64,000 nucleotides of DNA from Sideroxyarcus sp043826585 (GCA_043826585.1 JBDRPZ010000046.1:1-64000), one strand, 5' to 3'. Numbered from the stretch's first letter, positions 1 through 10,880 are shown. Program-made: numbers and translations. The notes: generated from the letters alone by a model not told the origin.

Positions 1-4
1 CGAG

Positions 5-571
5 ATGAGCATCAAGTCAGACAAGTGGATACGTCGCATGTGCGAACAGACCGGCATGATCGAGCCGTTCGAGCCGAATCAGGTAAAGGAAGCGAACGGT
101 CATAAGATCGTGTCCTACGGCACTTCCAGCTATGGTTACGACATCCGCTGCTCGCGCGAATTCAAGCTGTTCACCAATATCAACAGCACCATCGTCGACC
201 CCAAGAACTTCGACCCGAATTCCTTCGTGAGCGTCGAGGCTGACTATTGCGTCATCCCGCCCAACTCTTTCGCACTGGCGCGCACCGTGGAGTATTTCCG
301 CATCCCGCGCAATGTGCTGACCGTGTGTCTGGGCAAATCCACCTATGCCCGCTGCGGCATCCTCGTCAACGTCACCCCGTTCGAACCGGAGTGGGAAGGC
401 TATGTGACGCTGGAGTTCTCCAACACCACGCCGCTACCCGCCAAGATATACGCCAACGAAGGCGTGGCGCAGGTGCTGTTCTTCGAGAGCGACGAAGTGT
501 GCGAGACATCCTATAAAGACCGCGGCGGCAAGTATCAGGGCCAGGTCGGCGTGACCCTGCCCAAGACCTGA
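5..571 (+). CDS. dcd: dCTP deaminase
   Basis: The enzyme deaminates dCTP to dUTP, the cytosolic step that feeds dTMP synthesis. The 188-residue protein is full length for the proteobacterial family. It has the G-K-S nucleotide loop at residues 110-112 followed by Arg116, and the conserved E-G-x3-L-E segment at 131-137 whose last glutamate (E137) matches the catalytic base of the family. The ATG is preceded by only four visible bases, so its ribosome site cannot be judged. The stop codon overlaps the next start by one base (TGATG), implying translational coupling. thyA, which uses the product of this route, is in the same window near 44 kb. Confidence 0.97.
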   Translation: MSIKSDKWIRRMCEQTGMIEPFEPNQVKEANGHKIVSYGTSSYGYDIRCSREFKLFTNINSTIVDPKNFDPNSFVSVEADYCVIPPNSFALARTVEYFRIPRNVLTVCLGKSTYARCGILVNVTPFEPEWEGYVTLEFSNTTPLPAKIYANEGVAQVLFFESDEVCETSYKDRGGKYQGQVGVTLPKT

Positions 572-792
572 TGGACAAGATCAAGCACATCGTCTGGAAA
601 TCACCCGAGGGCGAGGTGGTGGCCTGTTACGAGAAGAACAAAGTCATGCAGGAGAACCTGGCCGAGATCGGCCAGGTCTGCCGCGACGCCCTGGAAGACG
701 CCGTGCTCATGGGCTGCGACGAACAGCAGTTCCGCGAAGTGCTGGCCGATCTGGTCGCCACCCTCGCCAGTCCGTATCCGGCTGGCAAATAA
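571..792 (+). CDS. small conserved-looking hypothetical protein coupled to dcd
   Basis: This 73-residue protein starts on the ATG that overlaps the dcd stop codon by one base, which is the main reason to believe it is translated. It is acidic, mostly helical in appearance and has no membrane segment or signal peptide. It contains two cysteines (in a V-A-C-Y and a G-C-D context). I recognise no family. Its position suggests co-expression with dCTP deaminase, but no role in nucleotide metabolism can be read from the sequence. Confidence 0.7.
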   Translation: MDKIKHIVWKSPEGEVVACYEKNKVMQENLAEIGQVCRDALEDAVLMGCDEQQFREVLADLVATLASPYPAGK

Positions 793-860
793 GCCCCTTT
801 CATTCACCGCGCAATCTGCGACAATCCGCGCAAAATTCATTCCCATTGGGAGATTAGATA

Positions 861-3107
861 ATGAAATTCAGATTCCCTATCATCATCATCGACGAAGACT
901 TCCGCTCAGAGAACGCCAGCGGTCTGGGTATCCGCGCGCTGGCCGATGCCATCGAAAAGGAAGGCATGGAAGTGCTGGGCGTCACCAGCTACGGCGATCT
1001 GACTTCTTTCGCGCAACAGCAGAGCCGCGCTTCGGCCTTCCTGCTTTCCATCGACGACGAAGAGTTCGGTGCGGGCAGCAAGGAAGAGACCGAGACCGCA
1101 TTGAAGACACTGCGCGCCTTCATGGCCGAGCTGCGCTTCCGCAATGCGGACATCCCCATCTATCTGTACGGCGAGACACGCACTTCGCGCCACATCCCCA
1201 ACGATGTGCTGCGCGAGTTGCACGGCTTCATCCACATGCACGAGGACACGCCGGAGTTTGTGGCGCGCCACATCATCCGCGAAGCGAAGTCCTATCTCGA
1301 TTCGCTGGCGCCGCCGTTCTTCCGCGCGCTGCTCGAATATGCGCAGGATGGTTCCTATTCCTGGCACTGCCCCGGCCACTCCGGCGGCGTGGCCTTCCTG
1401 AAGTCGCCGGTGGGGCAGATGTTTCACCAGTTCTTCGGCGAGAACATGTTGCGCGCCGACGTGTGCAACGCGGTGGACGAACTCGGCCAGCTGCTGGACC
1501 ACACGGGCCCGGTCGCAGCTTCCGAGCGCAATGCCGCGCGCATCTTCAATTCCGACCATCTGTTCTTCGTCACCAACGGCACCTCGACCTCGAACAAGAT
1601 CGTGTGGCACTCCACTGTGGCGCCGGACGACATCGTGGTGGTCGACCGCAACTGCCACAAGTCCATCCTGCATTCGATCATGATGACCGGCGCGGTGCCG
1701 GTGTTCCTGACGCCGACGCGGAACAATTTCGGCATCATCGGACCGATCGCGAAATCCGAGTTCGATATGGCCAGCATCCAGAAAAAGATCGACGCCAATC
1801 CCTTCATCAAGGACAAGACCAAGAAGCCGCGCATCCTCACCATCACGCAGAGTACTTACGACGGCGTGATCTATAACGTGGAGACGCTGAAGGAGATGCT
1901 GGACGGCAAGATCGACACACTGCACTTCGACGAAGCCTGGCTACCGCACGCGGCCTTCCATGATTTCTACAAGAGCATGCACGCCATCGGCCGCGGTCGT
2001 CCGCGCGCGAAAGAATCGATGATCTTTGCTACGCAGTCCACGCACAAGTTGCTGGCCGGGCTGTCGCAGGCATCGCAGATCCTGGTGCGTGAATCCGAGA
2101 CACGCAAACTGAACAGTCACGTGTTCAACGAAGCCTACCTGATGCACACCTCCACCTCGCCGCAGTACTCCATCATCGCTTCGTGCGACGTGGCCGCCGC
2201 GATGATGGAGCCGCCGGGCGGTACCGCGCTGGTGGAAGAGTCCATCGCCGAAGCACTCGACTTCCGCCGTGCCATGCGCAAGGTGGACGAAGAATATGAA
2301 GAAGACTGGTGGTTCAAGGTGTGGGGCCCGGAGAAGATCGCCGAAGAAGGTATCGGCGAACGCGACGACTGGATGCTGCATCCGGACGACAAATGGCACG
2401 GCTTCGGCAAACTGGCCGCGGGCTTCAACATGCTCGATCCGATCAAGGCCACCGTCATCACACCGGGACTGGATGTGGACGGCGACTTCGCCGATTCCGG
2501 CATCCCCGCCGCGATGGTCACCAAGTATCTGTCCGAGCACGGCGTGATCGTGGAGAAGTGCGGGCTGTACTCCTTCTTCATCATGTTCACCATCGGCATC
2601 ACCAAGGGCCGCTGGAACACGCTGCTCACCGCGCTGCAACAGTTCAAGGACGACTACGACAAGAACGCGCCGATCTGGCGCATCCTGCCGGAGTTCGCCG
2701 CCAAGCGTCCGGAATACGAACGCACCGGCCTGCGCGACCTGTGCCAGCAGATCCACGACACCTACAAGTTGAACAACGTGGCGAAGATGACCACCGAGAT
2801 GTATCTGTCCGACATGCAGCCCGCGATGAAACCGTCCGACGCCTTCGCCAAGATGGCGCACGACGAGATCGAGCGCGTGCCGGTGGACGAGTTGGAAGGC
2901 CGCATCACCGCCGTGCTGCTCACACCGTATCCGCCGGGCATCCCGCTGCTGATCCCCGGCGAGCGCTTCAACAAGACCATCGTCGAGTACCTGAAGTTCG
3001 CGCGCAATTTCAACAAAGCCTTCCCCGGTTTTGAGACCGACATCCACGGTCTGGTGTCGGATAAGGTCAACGGTGAACGCATCTATTTTGTGGACTGCGT
3101 GAAGTAA
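861..3107 (+). CDS. Orn/Lys/Arg decarboxylase, biodegradative type (PLP fold type I)
   Basis: The protein decarboxylates a basic amino acid to a polyamine precursor (agmatine, cadaverine or putrescine). At 748 residues it has the length and order of the AdiA/LdcI/SpeC family: a receiver-like wing domain (about 1-130), the PLP aspartate-aminotransferase-fold core (about 150-580) and a C-terminal domain. The cofactor lysine is Lys396 in the S-T-H-K motif, and the H-F-D-E-A-W motif that holds PLP is present. The alignment I can make from memory is closest to the arginine decarboxylase AdiA, but the substrate is not certain. The start follows a GGGAG ribosome site. No antiporter gene adjoins it, so an acid-resistance pair is not evident. 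A PotD-like protein linked to a GGDEF cyclase near 15 kb may sense such products. Confidence 0.93.
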   Translation: MKFRFPIIIIDEDFRSENASGLGIRALADAIEKEGMEVLGVTSYGDLTSFAQQQSRASAFLLSIDDEEFGAGSKEETETALKTLRAFMAELRFRNADIPIYLYGETRTSRHIPNDVLRELHGFIHMHEDTPEFVARHIIREAKSYLDSLAPPFFRALLEYAQDGSYSWHCPGHSGGVAFLKSPVGQMFHQFFGENMLRADVCNAVDELGQLLDHTGPVAASERNAARIFNSDHLFFVTNGTSTSNKIVWHSTVAPDDIVVVDRNCHKSILHSIMMTGAVPVFLTPTRNNFGIIGPIAKSEFDMASIQKKIDANPFIKDKTKKPRILTITQSTYDGVIYNVETLKEMLDGKIDTLHFDEAWLPHAAFHDFYKSMHAIGRGRPRAKESMIFATQSTHKLLAGLSQASQILVRESETRKLNSHVFNEAYLMHTSTSPQYSIIASCDVAAAMMEPPGGTALVEESIAEALDFRRAMRKVDEEYEEDWWFKVWGPEKIAEEGIGERDDWMLHPDDKWHGFGKLAAGFNMLDPIKATVITPGLDVDGDFADSGIPAAMVTKYLSEHGVIVEKCGLYSFFIMFTIGITKGRWNTLLTALQQFKDDYDKNAPIWRILPEFAAKRPEYERTGLRDLCQQIHDTYKLNNVAKMTTEMYLSDMQPAMKPSDAFAKMAHDEIERVPVDELEGRITAVLLTPYPPGIPLLIPGERFNKTIVEYLKFARNFNKAFPGFETDIHGLVSDKVNGERIYFVDCVK

Positions 3108-3117
3108 TCCTGCGGCC

Positions 3118-3630
3118 ATGAGTGTCGTCATCCGTGTCGTACAGGCTGACATCACGACGCTCAAGGTCGATGCCATCGTCAACGCGGCGAACAACTCACT
3201 GCTGGGCGGTGGCGGCGTGGACGGTGCGATCCATCGGGCGGCAGGGGCGGGCCTGTTGGCAGAATGTCGAACACTGGGCGGTTGCGAGACCGGTGACGCG
3301 AAACTCACTCGCGGATACAAGCTGCCAGCGAAGTATGTCATCCACACTGTCGGCCCCGTCTGGCAGGGCGGCACGCACGACGAACCCGAACTGCTTGCCT
3401 CCTGCTACCGGCGTTCGCTGCAGATCGCGGCCAGCCACGGACTGAGCTCCATCGCCTTTCCGTCCATCAGCACCGGTGTGTACGGCTACCCGAAAGAAGC
3501 GGCAGCGCGTATCGCAGTGCAAGTAGTGCAGGAATTCATGAGGAATGAGGCAGCCATGCAGGAGATCATCTTCTGCTGCTATTCGGCGGAAGATCTTGCT
3601 ATCTATCGAACGCTGCTTCCTGAACGCTAG
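3118..3630 (+). CDS. macro-domain protein (YmdB-like ADP-ribose/O-acetyl-ADP-ribose hydrolase)
   Basis: This 170-residue single macro domain probably hydrolyses O-acetyl-ADP-ribose or removes ADP-ribose from proteins or nucleic acid. The N-terminal Asp of the adenine site is in the A-D-I motif (Asp11). The V-N-A-A-N-N stretch at 21-26 and the G4-V-D loop at 30-35 form the distal-ribose site. The P-S-I-S-T-G-V-Y-G-Y-P loop at 115-125 completes the signature. The gene begins ten bases after the decarboxylase stop and may share its transcript. Members of this family also modulate RNase III in enterobacteria, but nothing here shows that role. Confidence 0.92.
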   Translation: MSVVIRVVQADITTLKVDAIVNAANNSLLGGGGVDGAIHRAAGAGLLAECRTLGGCETGDAKLTRGYKLPAKYVIHTVGPVWQGGTHDEPELLASCYRRSLQIAASHGLSSIAFPSISTGVYGYPKEAAARIAVQVVQEFMRNEAAMQEIIFCCYSAEDLAIYRTLLPER

Positions 3631-3701
3631 GGTTGCACCGTAGCGGGCAGGCTATTGACCGCACCCGATGCGGAGAGGAAGATTCGCTGCAGGGGGGCAG
3701 T

Positions 3702-5054
3702 TTGAGAAACAGAATCAGTTTGTTCATTCGCAGTCATCGCTTTGCACTGGCAGGCGCGGCAGGTGTGTTCCTGCTCGTCGCGGCGATGGGGGAGCTGATC
3801 CTGCACAATCGCGCCGAAGACCGGAAGGAAGAGTTCTTCCGCGACAGCATCGCGTTCAATGCCAAGCTGCGTGCCCAGACCGAGAGCGAATTGAATTCAC
3901 TGCTGTACCTGAGCAGCGGTCTGGGCAGTTATCTGGTGGTGCGCAACAACGATCTGAAGTCCGATGAAGTCAACGGCATCCTGGCTGTCCTGCACAAGAG
4001 CAGCGGCCATATACGCAACTTCGGTGTCGCGGTCGGCTACACCATCCGCTATGTCTATCCGCATGCCGGCAACGAGGGCGCGATAGGCTTGCATTATCCC
4101 GATCATCCCGAGCAATGGCCCATGGTGAAGAGGATCACCGAGAGCGGAGTGCCCGCGCTGGCCGGTCCGGTAAATCTGGTGCAGGGCGGGCGTGGTCTGA
4201 TCTATCGCGTTCCGCTGTACATCGATAACAAGTACTGGGGGTTGCTCTCCACAGTCATCGACCTCGATTCGTTCACCGAGGTGATCGCATCGGGCGTGGA
4301 CCACAAGCAGTTCGAGTTCGCCATACGCGGCCGAGACGGTGCGGGTGCCGACGGGGGCATGGTACTGGGAGAAGCTTCCCTGTTCGACAGGGCCGATGCC
4401 TTTACGCAGGAGATCGATATTCCGGGCGGCAAGTGGCTCATCGCCGTGCGCTCGTTGCGAGATACCGGCTTCAATCAGACAGACCTGTTGATACGCCTGC
4501 TGTCCATCGCGCTGGCGTCTATCTCCGGCTGGATGATGTACATGCTGATCCGCAGCCGTTCCGATCTGGCCGCGCTTGCCATGTATGACCAGCTGACCGG
4601 ATTGCCGAACCGGCATCTGCTGGAAGATCGCGCGGACATGGTGTTCGCCCGCCACAAGCGCAAACCGGGGCAGACCTGCGCCATCCTGTTCCTCGATCTG
4701 GACGGTTTCAAATCAATCAACGACAGATACGGTCACAAGGCCGGCGATGCCGTGTTGCTGGCCGTGGCACAGCGCGCCAAAGTGATCGTGCGCGCGAACG
4801 ACACGATAGCGCGCTGGGGTGGAGATGAATTCATCGTGCTGATGGACGAGGTGGAAGCGGAGACACTGCAGCAGTTGGTTGACAGGCTGCGCAGCGAGAT
4901 CGAGGCACCCATCATGTTCGAAGGCCAGCGCCTGCATGTGGGTGTATCGGTCGGTGTCGCGATGTGCCCTGCCGTGGGCGGCACGCTGGATCAGGTGTTG
5001 AAGATGGCTGACCGGCAGATGTATGAAGAGAAAATGAAACGCAAGGCGGCTTGA
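3702..5054 (+). CDS. membrane CHASE-type sensor diguanylate cyclase
   Basis: The protein makes cyclic di-GMP from two GTP in response to an extracytoplasmic signal. An N-terminal membrane helix is followed by a periplasmic region resembling a CHASE domain (about 60-210), a second helix and a C-terminal GGDEF domain. The active-site motif G-G-D-E-F is at residues 373-377. An RxxD inhibitory site lies five residues before it, so product inhibition is expected. I chose the TTG at 3702, which follows a G-rich ribosome site and starts just before the first membrane helix. A TTG at 3633 would add 23 polar residues. The ligand is unknown. Confidence 0.88.
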   Translation: MRNRISLFIRSHRFALAGAAGVFLLVAAMGELILHNRAEDRKEEFFRDSIAFNAKLRAQTESELNSLLYLSSGLGSYLVVRNNDLKSDEVNGILAVLHKSSGHIRNFGVAVGYTIRYVYPHAGNEGAIGLHYPDHPEQWPMVKRITESGVPALAGPVNLVQGGRGLIYRVPLYIDNKYWGLLSTVIDLDSFTEVIASGVDHKQFEFAIRGRDGAGADGGMVLGEASLFDRADAFTQEIDIPGGKWLIAVRSLRDTGFNQTDLLIRLLSIALASISGWMMYMLIRSRSDLAALAMYDQLTGLPNRHLLEDRADMVFARHKRKPGQTCAILFLDLDGFKSINDRYGHKAGDAVLLAVAQRAKVIVRANDTIARWGGDEFIVLMDEVEAETLQQLVDRLRSEIEAPIMFEGQRLHVGVSVGVAMCPAVGGTLDQVLKMADRQMYEEKMKRKAA

Positions 5055-5144
5055 AGACTGCCGGCCTGATTCGAGCCGCAACGCATCGATCTGATAAAGC
5101 TGTGCCGTGCAGGCGAAAAGCCGAAGGATCGACGAACGGTCTGC

Positions 5145-5516
5145 TCAGATATCTTCTTCGATGATCAGATCTTCGCCGAACCAGGGTGACACCGCGAGCG
5201 CGAAATTGATCGTATCGTCCTCTATCTCGGCGATGATCCAATATCCACCCACGCCCAATACCTCGATCCACTTCTGCAACAGCGGGGTGATGTTGGTATC
5301 ACCGGCTGCCCGTTTTTTTCTGATCGCTTCGAATACCCCCTTGTTTTCCCGAGCAAGGTTGCGGATGTTATTCAGGATCTCATCCACCTCGCCGCGAACC
5401 GGTTGATATCCACGGTCCGTATGGGGGATCAGCGACGGGGACTGTGCACGCGGATTGTTCTCCACGATGTACCGGGCTGTTGCGACAACTTCATTCTTGT
5501 TGAACAGGATCTTCAT
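5145..5516 (-). CDS. hypothetical protein
   Basis: This 123-residue protein has a clear AAGGAG ribosome site just before its ATG and a codon pattern that looks coding, so I judge it real. The N-terminal half is charged and probably helical. The C-terminal half, with repeated hydrophobic and acidic stretches, looks like a small alpha/beta domain. There is no signal peptide or membrane segment. It sits about 100 bases downstream of the efflux permease on the same strand, so it could be the last gene of that transcript. I recognise no family. Confidence 0.7.
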   Translation of the reverse strand: MKILFNKNEVVATARYIVENNPRAQSPSLIPHTDRGYQPVRGEVDEILNNIRNLARENKGVFEAIRKKRAAGDTNITPLLQKWIEVLGVGGYWIIAEIEDDTINFALAVSPWFGEDLIIEEDI

Positions 5517-5615
5517 GTGTCTCTCCTTGTATCAAATCAAAACAACAAGAGGAAAGGAGGCCATTGCGTCGCTTGCAGCCGGATTATGACCGACTGCAGA
5601 ATTTCTGTGTGTGTG

Positions 5616-6823
5616 TCACTCGTGTCTTAATGCTTCGATAGGATCCAACTGCGCCGCGCGTCTTGCGGGGACATAACCGAAGATCACACCGATGGCGGCC
5701 GAGAAGCCGAAGGCGAGCAGATTGATGCTGGGGCTGAACAGGAAGGGGAGCGACAATATGGATGACAAGCCGTAGCAGGCGATAGCCGCCAGCAACAGAC
5801 CCACCAACCCGCCGAACGCGGACAACACCACCGCTTCGGTGAGGAACTGCATCAACACTTCTTTCTCAAGCGCGCCGATCGCGAGACGGATGCCGATCTC
5901 TCTGGTGCGTTCGGTCACCGACACCAGCATGATGTTCATGATGCCGATGCCGCCCACCAGCAGGCTCACCGCCGCCACGGCACCGAGCAGTGCGGTCATG
6001 GTGCCGATGGCACCGGACAAGGTCTTGGCGATCTCCTTGGTGTCTTGCACACTGAAGTTGTCCTCCTCGTTATCGGAAAGCTTCCTTCGCTCGCGCATCA
6101 GCAGCGATATCTGGTTGATCACCTGTTCGGATGATGCGCCGTCCTGCATGGAGATGAGGATGGTGTTCACATCCTGCTTGCCGGTGAGGCGACGTTGCAC
6201 GGTACGCAGCGGCATCACCACCGTGTCGTCCTGGTCGCGCCCCATCGCGCTCTGGCCTTTGGCGGCGAGTACGCCGATCACTTCGCAGGAGAATTGTTTG
6301 ATGCGCATCGTGTCGCCCACCGGACTGTGCGCTTCGAACAGTTCCTTGCGCACGGTTGCGCCGATGATGCACACAGCCTTGCCCGCGCGCTCCTCTGTGG
6401 CGTTGAACAAGCGACCGTCTTCCAGCGTCCAGTTGCCAGTGGTGAAATAATCGCTGTTGCTGCCGGTGATGGAGGTGGCCCAGTTCTTGGTGCCGACTAC
6501 GACCACAGTGGTGCGACTCACGGTGGGTGCCACCGCTTTGAGAGAACTCACCTGTGCCCTGATCGCCTCCGCATCCTCGGCCTTGAAGCTGGGCGCACCC
6601 AGGCTGCCGCTGCCCGGCCCCATGCGCTGGCCGGGGCGCAGCATCAGCAGGTTGCTGCCCAGGCTGGAGATCTGGTCGGACACCGACTGTGTCGCGCCAT
6701 TGCCCAGCGTCACCATGGTGACCACGGCGGCTACGCCGATGACGATGCCGAGCACGGTGAGGAAGGAGCGCATCAGGTTGCGGCGGATCTCGCGCAGGGC
6801 CAGCAGTAGTGTGGTCCAACCCA

Positions 6824-6824
<1 letters not shown>
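5616..6824 (-). CDS. MacB-like ABC transporter permease (FtsX family)
   Basis: This is the membrane half of a tripartite efflux ABC transporter that drives export by a mechanotransmission cycle. The 402 residues carry one N-terminal membrane helix (about 18-40), a large periplasmic MacB core domain and a C-terminal group of three helices. These contain the S-V-x-E-R-T-R-E-I-G-I-R segment typical of MacB/FtsX permeases. The start overlaps the ATPase stop by one base. In Escherichia coli MacB the ATPase is fused to this part; here the two are separate genes. The substrate (macrolide, peptide, siderophore or other) cannot be told from sequence. Confidence 0.93.
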
Positions 6825-7545
<721 letters not shown>

Positions 7546-7549
<4 letters not shown>

Positions 7550-8826
7550 TTCGCGGATTTCTGCATGCCGATGATGACGCGCGCACCCGCTTGCAGACCG
7601 CCACCGACGATCTGCGTGCGGCGGCCGTCGGTGAGGCCGATGGCGACTTCGACCGGCGTCGGTTTGTTGTCCTGCAACACCCAGACAGTGCGCGAGGTGT
7701 TGCCTGACGCGGCGCTCTCTTTTACCTGTTTTGCCTGCCGAGGGGGGCGCGGCATCAGGTTGGCAACAAAGCCGCCGCTGGATGCGGATTTGGTGGTCGG
7801 GGGGGTGAAGCGCAATGCGGCATTCGGCACCAGCAAGGCATCGTGAAGATTCGCGGTGGAGATCTCGGCGGTGGCGGTCATGCCGGGACGCAGACTCAAA
7901 TCGGCATTCGATACGTTGAGGATGGTCTTGTAGGTCACCACGCCGTCGGTGGTCTGCGCGCCGAAGCCTACGCGGGCGATCTCGGCAGGGTACTTGCGGC
8001 CCGGCCATGCATCGACCATGAAGTAGGCGGACTGCCCGTTCTTTACCTGGCTCACATCCGCCTCATCCACATCCACCTGCAACTGCATGCGCGCAAGGTC
8101 TTCCGCGATGGTGAACAGCACGGGCGCTTGCAGGGAAGCGGCCACGGTCTGCCCCGGTTCGATCTTGCGCGTCAGCACGATGCCGTCGATGGGCGAGCGG
8201 ATGGTCGCTTTGGAGAGATTGGTCTGGTCGGAACGTAGCGAGGCGGAGGCCTGTGCCGCAGCCGCGCGTGCATTGGCCTCGTTCGCTTCGGCGCGGGTCA
8301 CCGCCGCTTCCGCCGCTTCCAGTTCGCTGCGCGACGGTACTTTGCCGCCGGTCAGTTCGGCCACCTGGCGCAAGCGTGCCAGCGTGGCGCGCGATTCTTT
8401 CACCGTGGCCTGCATCTGCGCTACCTGTGCTTGTGCGGCGAGCACGGCGGCTTGCGATTTGACCACCTGGTCGTTCAGCTTGGAAAGGTCGAGGCGCACC
8501 AGTATCTGGCCGCGTTTGACCCGGTCGTTCTCGTCCACCAGCACGCTCTCCACGATGCCCGACAACTCGCTGCCCACATCCACCTGGTTGGTGGGATGCA
8601 GATTACCGGTCGCCGACACCGTCACCGACAGATCGCCGAGTGCGGCTTCTTCGGTGAGGTAGCTGCCATTGTTCACGCCGTTCGACTTCGGCCACAACAT
8701 CCAGCCGAGCAGCAGCACGGCGACCGCGATCAGGGCAATGATCAACACGCGATTGCGTTTGCCGTTGCCCGGCGTGCGGGTGATGGCGAGTAACAGGTTC
8801 TGGCTGGCTTTGGAGGTATCGTTCAT
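7546..8826 (-). CDS. MacA/HlyD-type periplasmic adaptor protein
   Basis: The protein links the inner-membrane ABC permease to the outer-membrane channel. The 426 residues comprise a short cytosolic tail, one membrane helix (about 25-45), a barrel-sandwich segment, a long Ala/Gln/Glu-rich alpha-helical hairpin (about 115-210) that should contact the outer-membrane channel, and beta-barrel and membrane-proximal domains. It lies second in a four-gene operon, overlapping both neighbours by four bases. The family includes MacA. The C-terminal part has a basic, proline-containing insertion (about residues 340-375) that is longer than I expect for MacA. Confidence 0.93.
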
Positions 8827-10244
8827 GGTTGTGAACCTTCATCGTTATTGGATTGCGCAACGGGCAGTGCGGCATCTTCGTTCCAGCCGCCGCCCATCGC
8901 TTTGTACAAACTGATCAATGCCGCGCGCTCATCGAACTCGGCGCTGGCCAAGCTATCTTCGCTTGAGAGCAGGGTGCGGTCGGTATCGAGCACACTCTGG
9001 AAATCGATCAGGCCGCCTTCGTAGCGCTGGCGCGCCATCAGTGCGGCATTGCGTGCCGAGGTCGAAGCGTTCTGCAGGGCGGCGCGGCGTTCGTGGCTGT
9101 TGGCGTAGCTGGTCAGCGCGTTCTCCACTTCTTCCAGCGCGAGCAGCACGGTTTGTTCATAGGCGATCAGCGCCTGTTGCTGCACGGCGTTCTGCGCTTC
9201 GACGCGGCTGCTCAGTCTGCCGCCGTCGAAGATGGTCTGCGCCAGACTGGCGGAGAGCGAGCGCGTGAGGTTGGCGCTGTCGCCCAGTGCGCCGGCGGTG
9301 AGCGCCTTCCAGCCCAGACTACCGCTGAGTGAGAACGAGGGATAGCGTGCGGCCGACTCCTGACCGATGCGCGCGGTCTCCGCCGCCACGCGCCGTTCGG
9401 CAGCCTGCACGTCGGGACGCTGACGCAAGGTGTCGGCGGGGATGCTGAGCGCGATCTCGTCCGGCAAGGGCGGCAGGGCGGCAGGTGTGTTCAACTTGTC
9501 ATGCAGCGTAGTGGGGAACTGACCCAACAACACAGCCAAGCGATGCTCGGCCTTGCTCAGATTGGTGGCGAGCGTGGGGATGCCGGCCAGTGTCTGTTGC
9601 AGATTACTGTTCGCCTGTTCCACTTCCATCGAGGTCACCAGCCCGGCCTGAGCGCGCCATTCGGTGATCTTCAGCGTCTCGCGCTGCGCGGCCAGATTGT
9701 TGCGCGCGATGTCCAGACGTTGTTGCAGGCTGCGCAGTTGCACATAGTTGAGCGCCACTTCTGCGGCGAGTGTGACCTGTGTGTTGTAAAGGTTCGCCAG
9801 CGTCGCACCGGCATCCGCTTCGGCCGCTTCCGAGGCACGGCGCAGGCCGCCGAACAGATCGATCTCCCAGCTGGCGTCGAAACCGGCGTTGTACTGATTG
9901 GCAGGCGAAGCGTTACCGGCCTTGCTGCGATTTGCGCCCAGCGCACCATTCAGCCTGGGCATGAAGTTGGCATCGGAGAGATTTAGGCGCGCGCGCGATT
10001 CTTGCAACCTGGAGCGCGCACTGCGCATGTCAGGGCTGTTGCGCAACGCGGTGGCGATCAGCTCATCCAATACGGGGTCGTTCAAACGCAGCCACCATTG
10101 CGAGATGTCCTGTTGCGCGATGCGCGTACCGGCGGTCTCGCTCCAGCTTGAGGGCACGGTGGGATCCTGTCTGATGTAGTCCGGTCCCACGGCACAACCT
10201 GCCAGCGGGACGAGTAACATCAGTGTGCGAAACGGTACGGTCAC
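8823..10244 (-). CDS. NodT-family outer-membrane efflux lipoprotein
   Basis: This is the TolC-like channel of the tripartite pump. The signal peptide ends in a lipobox (L-A-G-C, Cys17), so the mature protein is probably a lipoprotein. The remaining 450 residues form the two repeated outer-membrane efflux protein domains with their alanine- and leucine-rich helices. Translation starts at GTG with an AAAGG ribosome site; the nearby ATG is out of frame. It is the first gene of the operon and so sits next to the promoter region facing hslR. Confidence 0.93.
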   Translation of the reverse strand: MTVPFRTLMLLVPLAGCAVGPDYIRQDPTVPSSWSETAGTRIAQQDISQWWLRLNDPVLDELIATALRNSPDMRSARSRLQESRARLNLSDANFMPRLNGALGANRSKAGNASPANQYNAGFDASWEIDLFGGLRRASEAAEADAGATLANLYNTQVTLAAEVALNYVQLRSLQQRLDIARNNLAAQRETLKITEWRAQAGLVTSMEVEQANSNLQQTLAGIPTLATNLSKAEHRLAVLLGQFPTTLHDKLNTPAALPPLPDEIALSIPADTLRQRPDVQAAERRVAAETARIGQESAARYPSFSLSGSLGWKALTAGALGDSANLTRSLSASLAQTIFDGGRLSSRVEAQNAVQQQALIAYEQTVLLALEEVENALTSYANSHERRAALQNASTSARNAALMARQRYEGGLIDFQSVLDTDRTLLSSEDSLASAEFDERAALISLYKAMGGGWNEDAALPVAQSNNDEGSQP

Positions 10245-10263
10245 ATTGGCCTTTCGAAAGGGC

Positions 10264-10276
10264 GAACGATCGGTTC
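10264..10276. promoter_or_regulatory. candidate operator upstream of the efflux operon
   Basis: The inverted repeat GAAC-N5-GTTC (GAACGATCGGTTC) lies 20 bases before the first gene of the efflux operon. It resembles the GAAC...GTTC half-sites often used by TetR-family repressors of drug pumps. No regulator gene adjoins it, so the assignment rests on position and symmetry only. The rest of the 211-base region between the pump and hslR is AT-rich and probably holds divergent promoters. Confidence 0.3.
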
Positions 10277-10455
10277 AGGGGCGAAAGCGATTCTATAGAG
10301 GATATGTGTCAATTTATATAAACCGATAGTGTCATTTCACGTTTGACGCATCATGCTGACTCACACACAATCCGTGCGTCGGATGCCATTATGGGACGGC
10401 TGTTCCGTGGCCGCATCGACTTTACATATCTTCACAGAAACGGCTTATTTACAGA

Positions 10456-10878
10456 ATGAACGAACCAGCAGAAAAACTTCGCGTCGACAAATGGCTGTGG
10501 GCGGCGCGCTTCTTCAAGACGCGCAGCATCGCGGCGGACGCCGTCGAGAGCGGCAAAGTGACCATGGACGGCTCGCGCATCAAGCAGGCCAAGACGGTGG
10601 GCGTGGGCGACGTACTGGTCATTCGCCTCGGCCCATACCAGCATGAGATCGAGATATTGGAGTTGTCCGGCAAGCGCGGACCGGCACCTGTCGCGCAGAA
10701 GCTGTATCGCGAAACGGACGAGAGCAAGCGCAAGCGTGCGATACAGGCCGAGCAGAACAAACTGCTGCCACAGTCCGAACTGAAAGGTCGACCGACCAAG
10801 AGAGACCGGCGCGAGATCGCGCGCATGGTGGAAGGCAAACCCACATCGCGCAAGAGTGCATGGGGCGATTTCGAGTAG
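10456..10878 (+). CDS. hslR: ribosome-associated heat shock protein Hsp15 (S4 domain)
   Basis: Hsp15 binds 50S subunits that carry nascent chain after premature dissociation and helps recycle them. The 140-residue protein starts with an S4 RNA-binding domain (about 8-66, including R-V-D-K-W-L-W-A-A-R-F-F-K-T-R). It ends in the very basic tail seen in HslR. Length and domain fit the family well. It is followed after two bases by the P-loop fusion gene, so the two are probably cotranscribed. Confidence 0.92.
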   Translation: MNEPAEKLRVDKWLWAARFFKTRSIAADAVESGKVTMDGSRIKQAKTVGVGDVLVIRLGPYQHEIEILELSGKRGPAPVAQKLYRETDESKRKRAIQAEQNKLLPQSELKGRPTKRDRREIARMVEGKPTSRKSAWGDFE

Positions 10879-10880
10879 GC

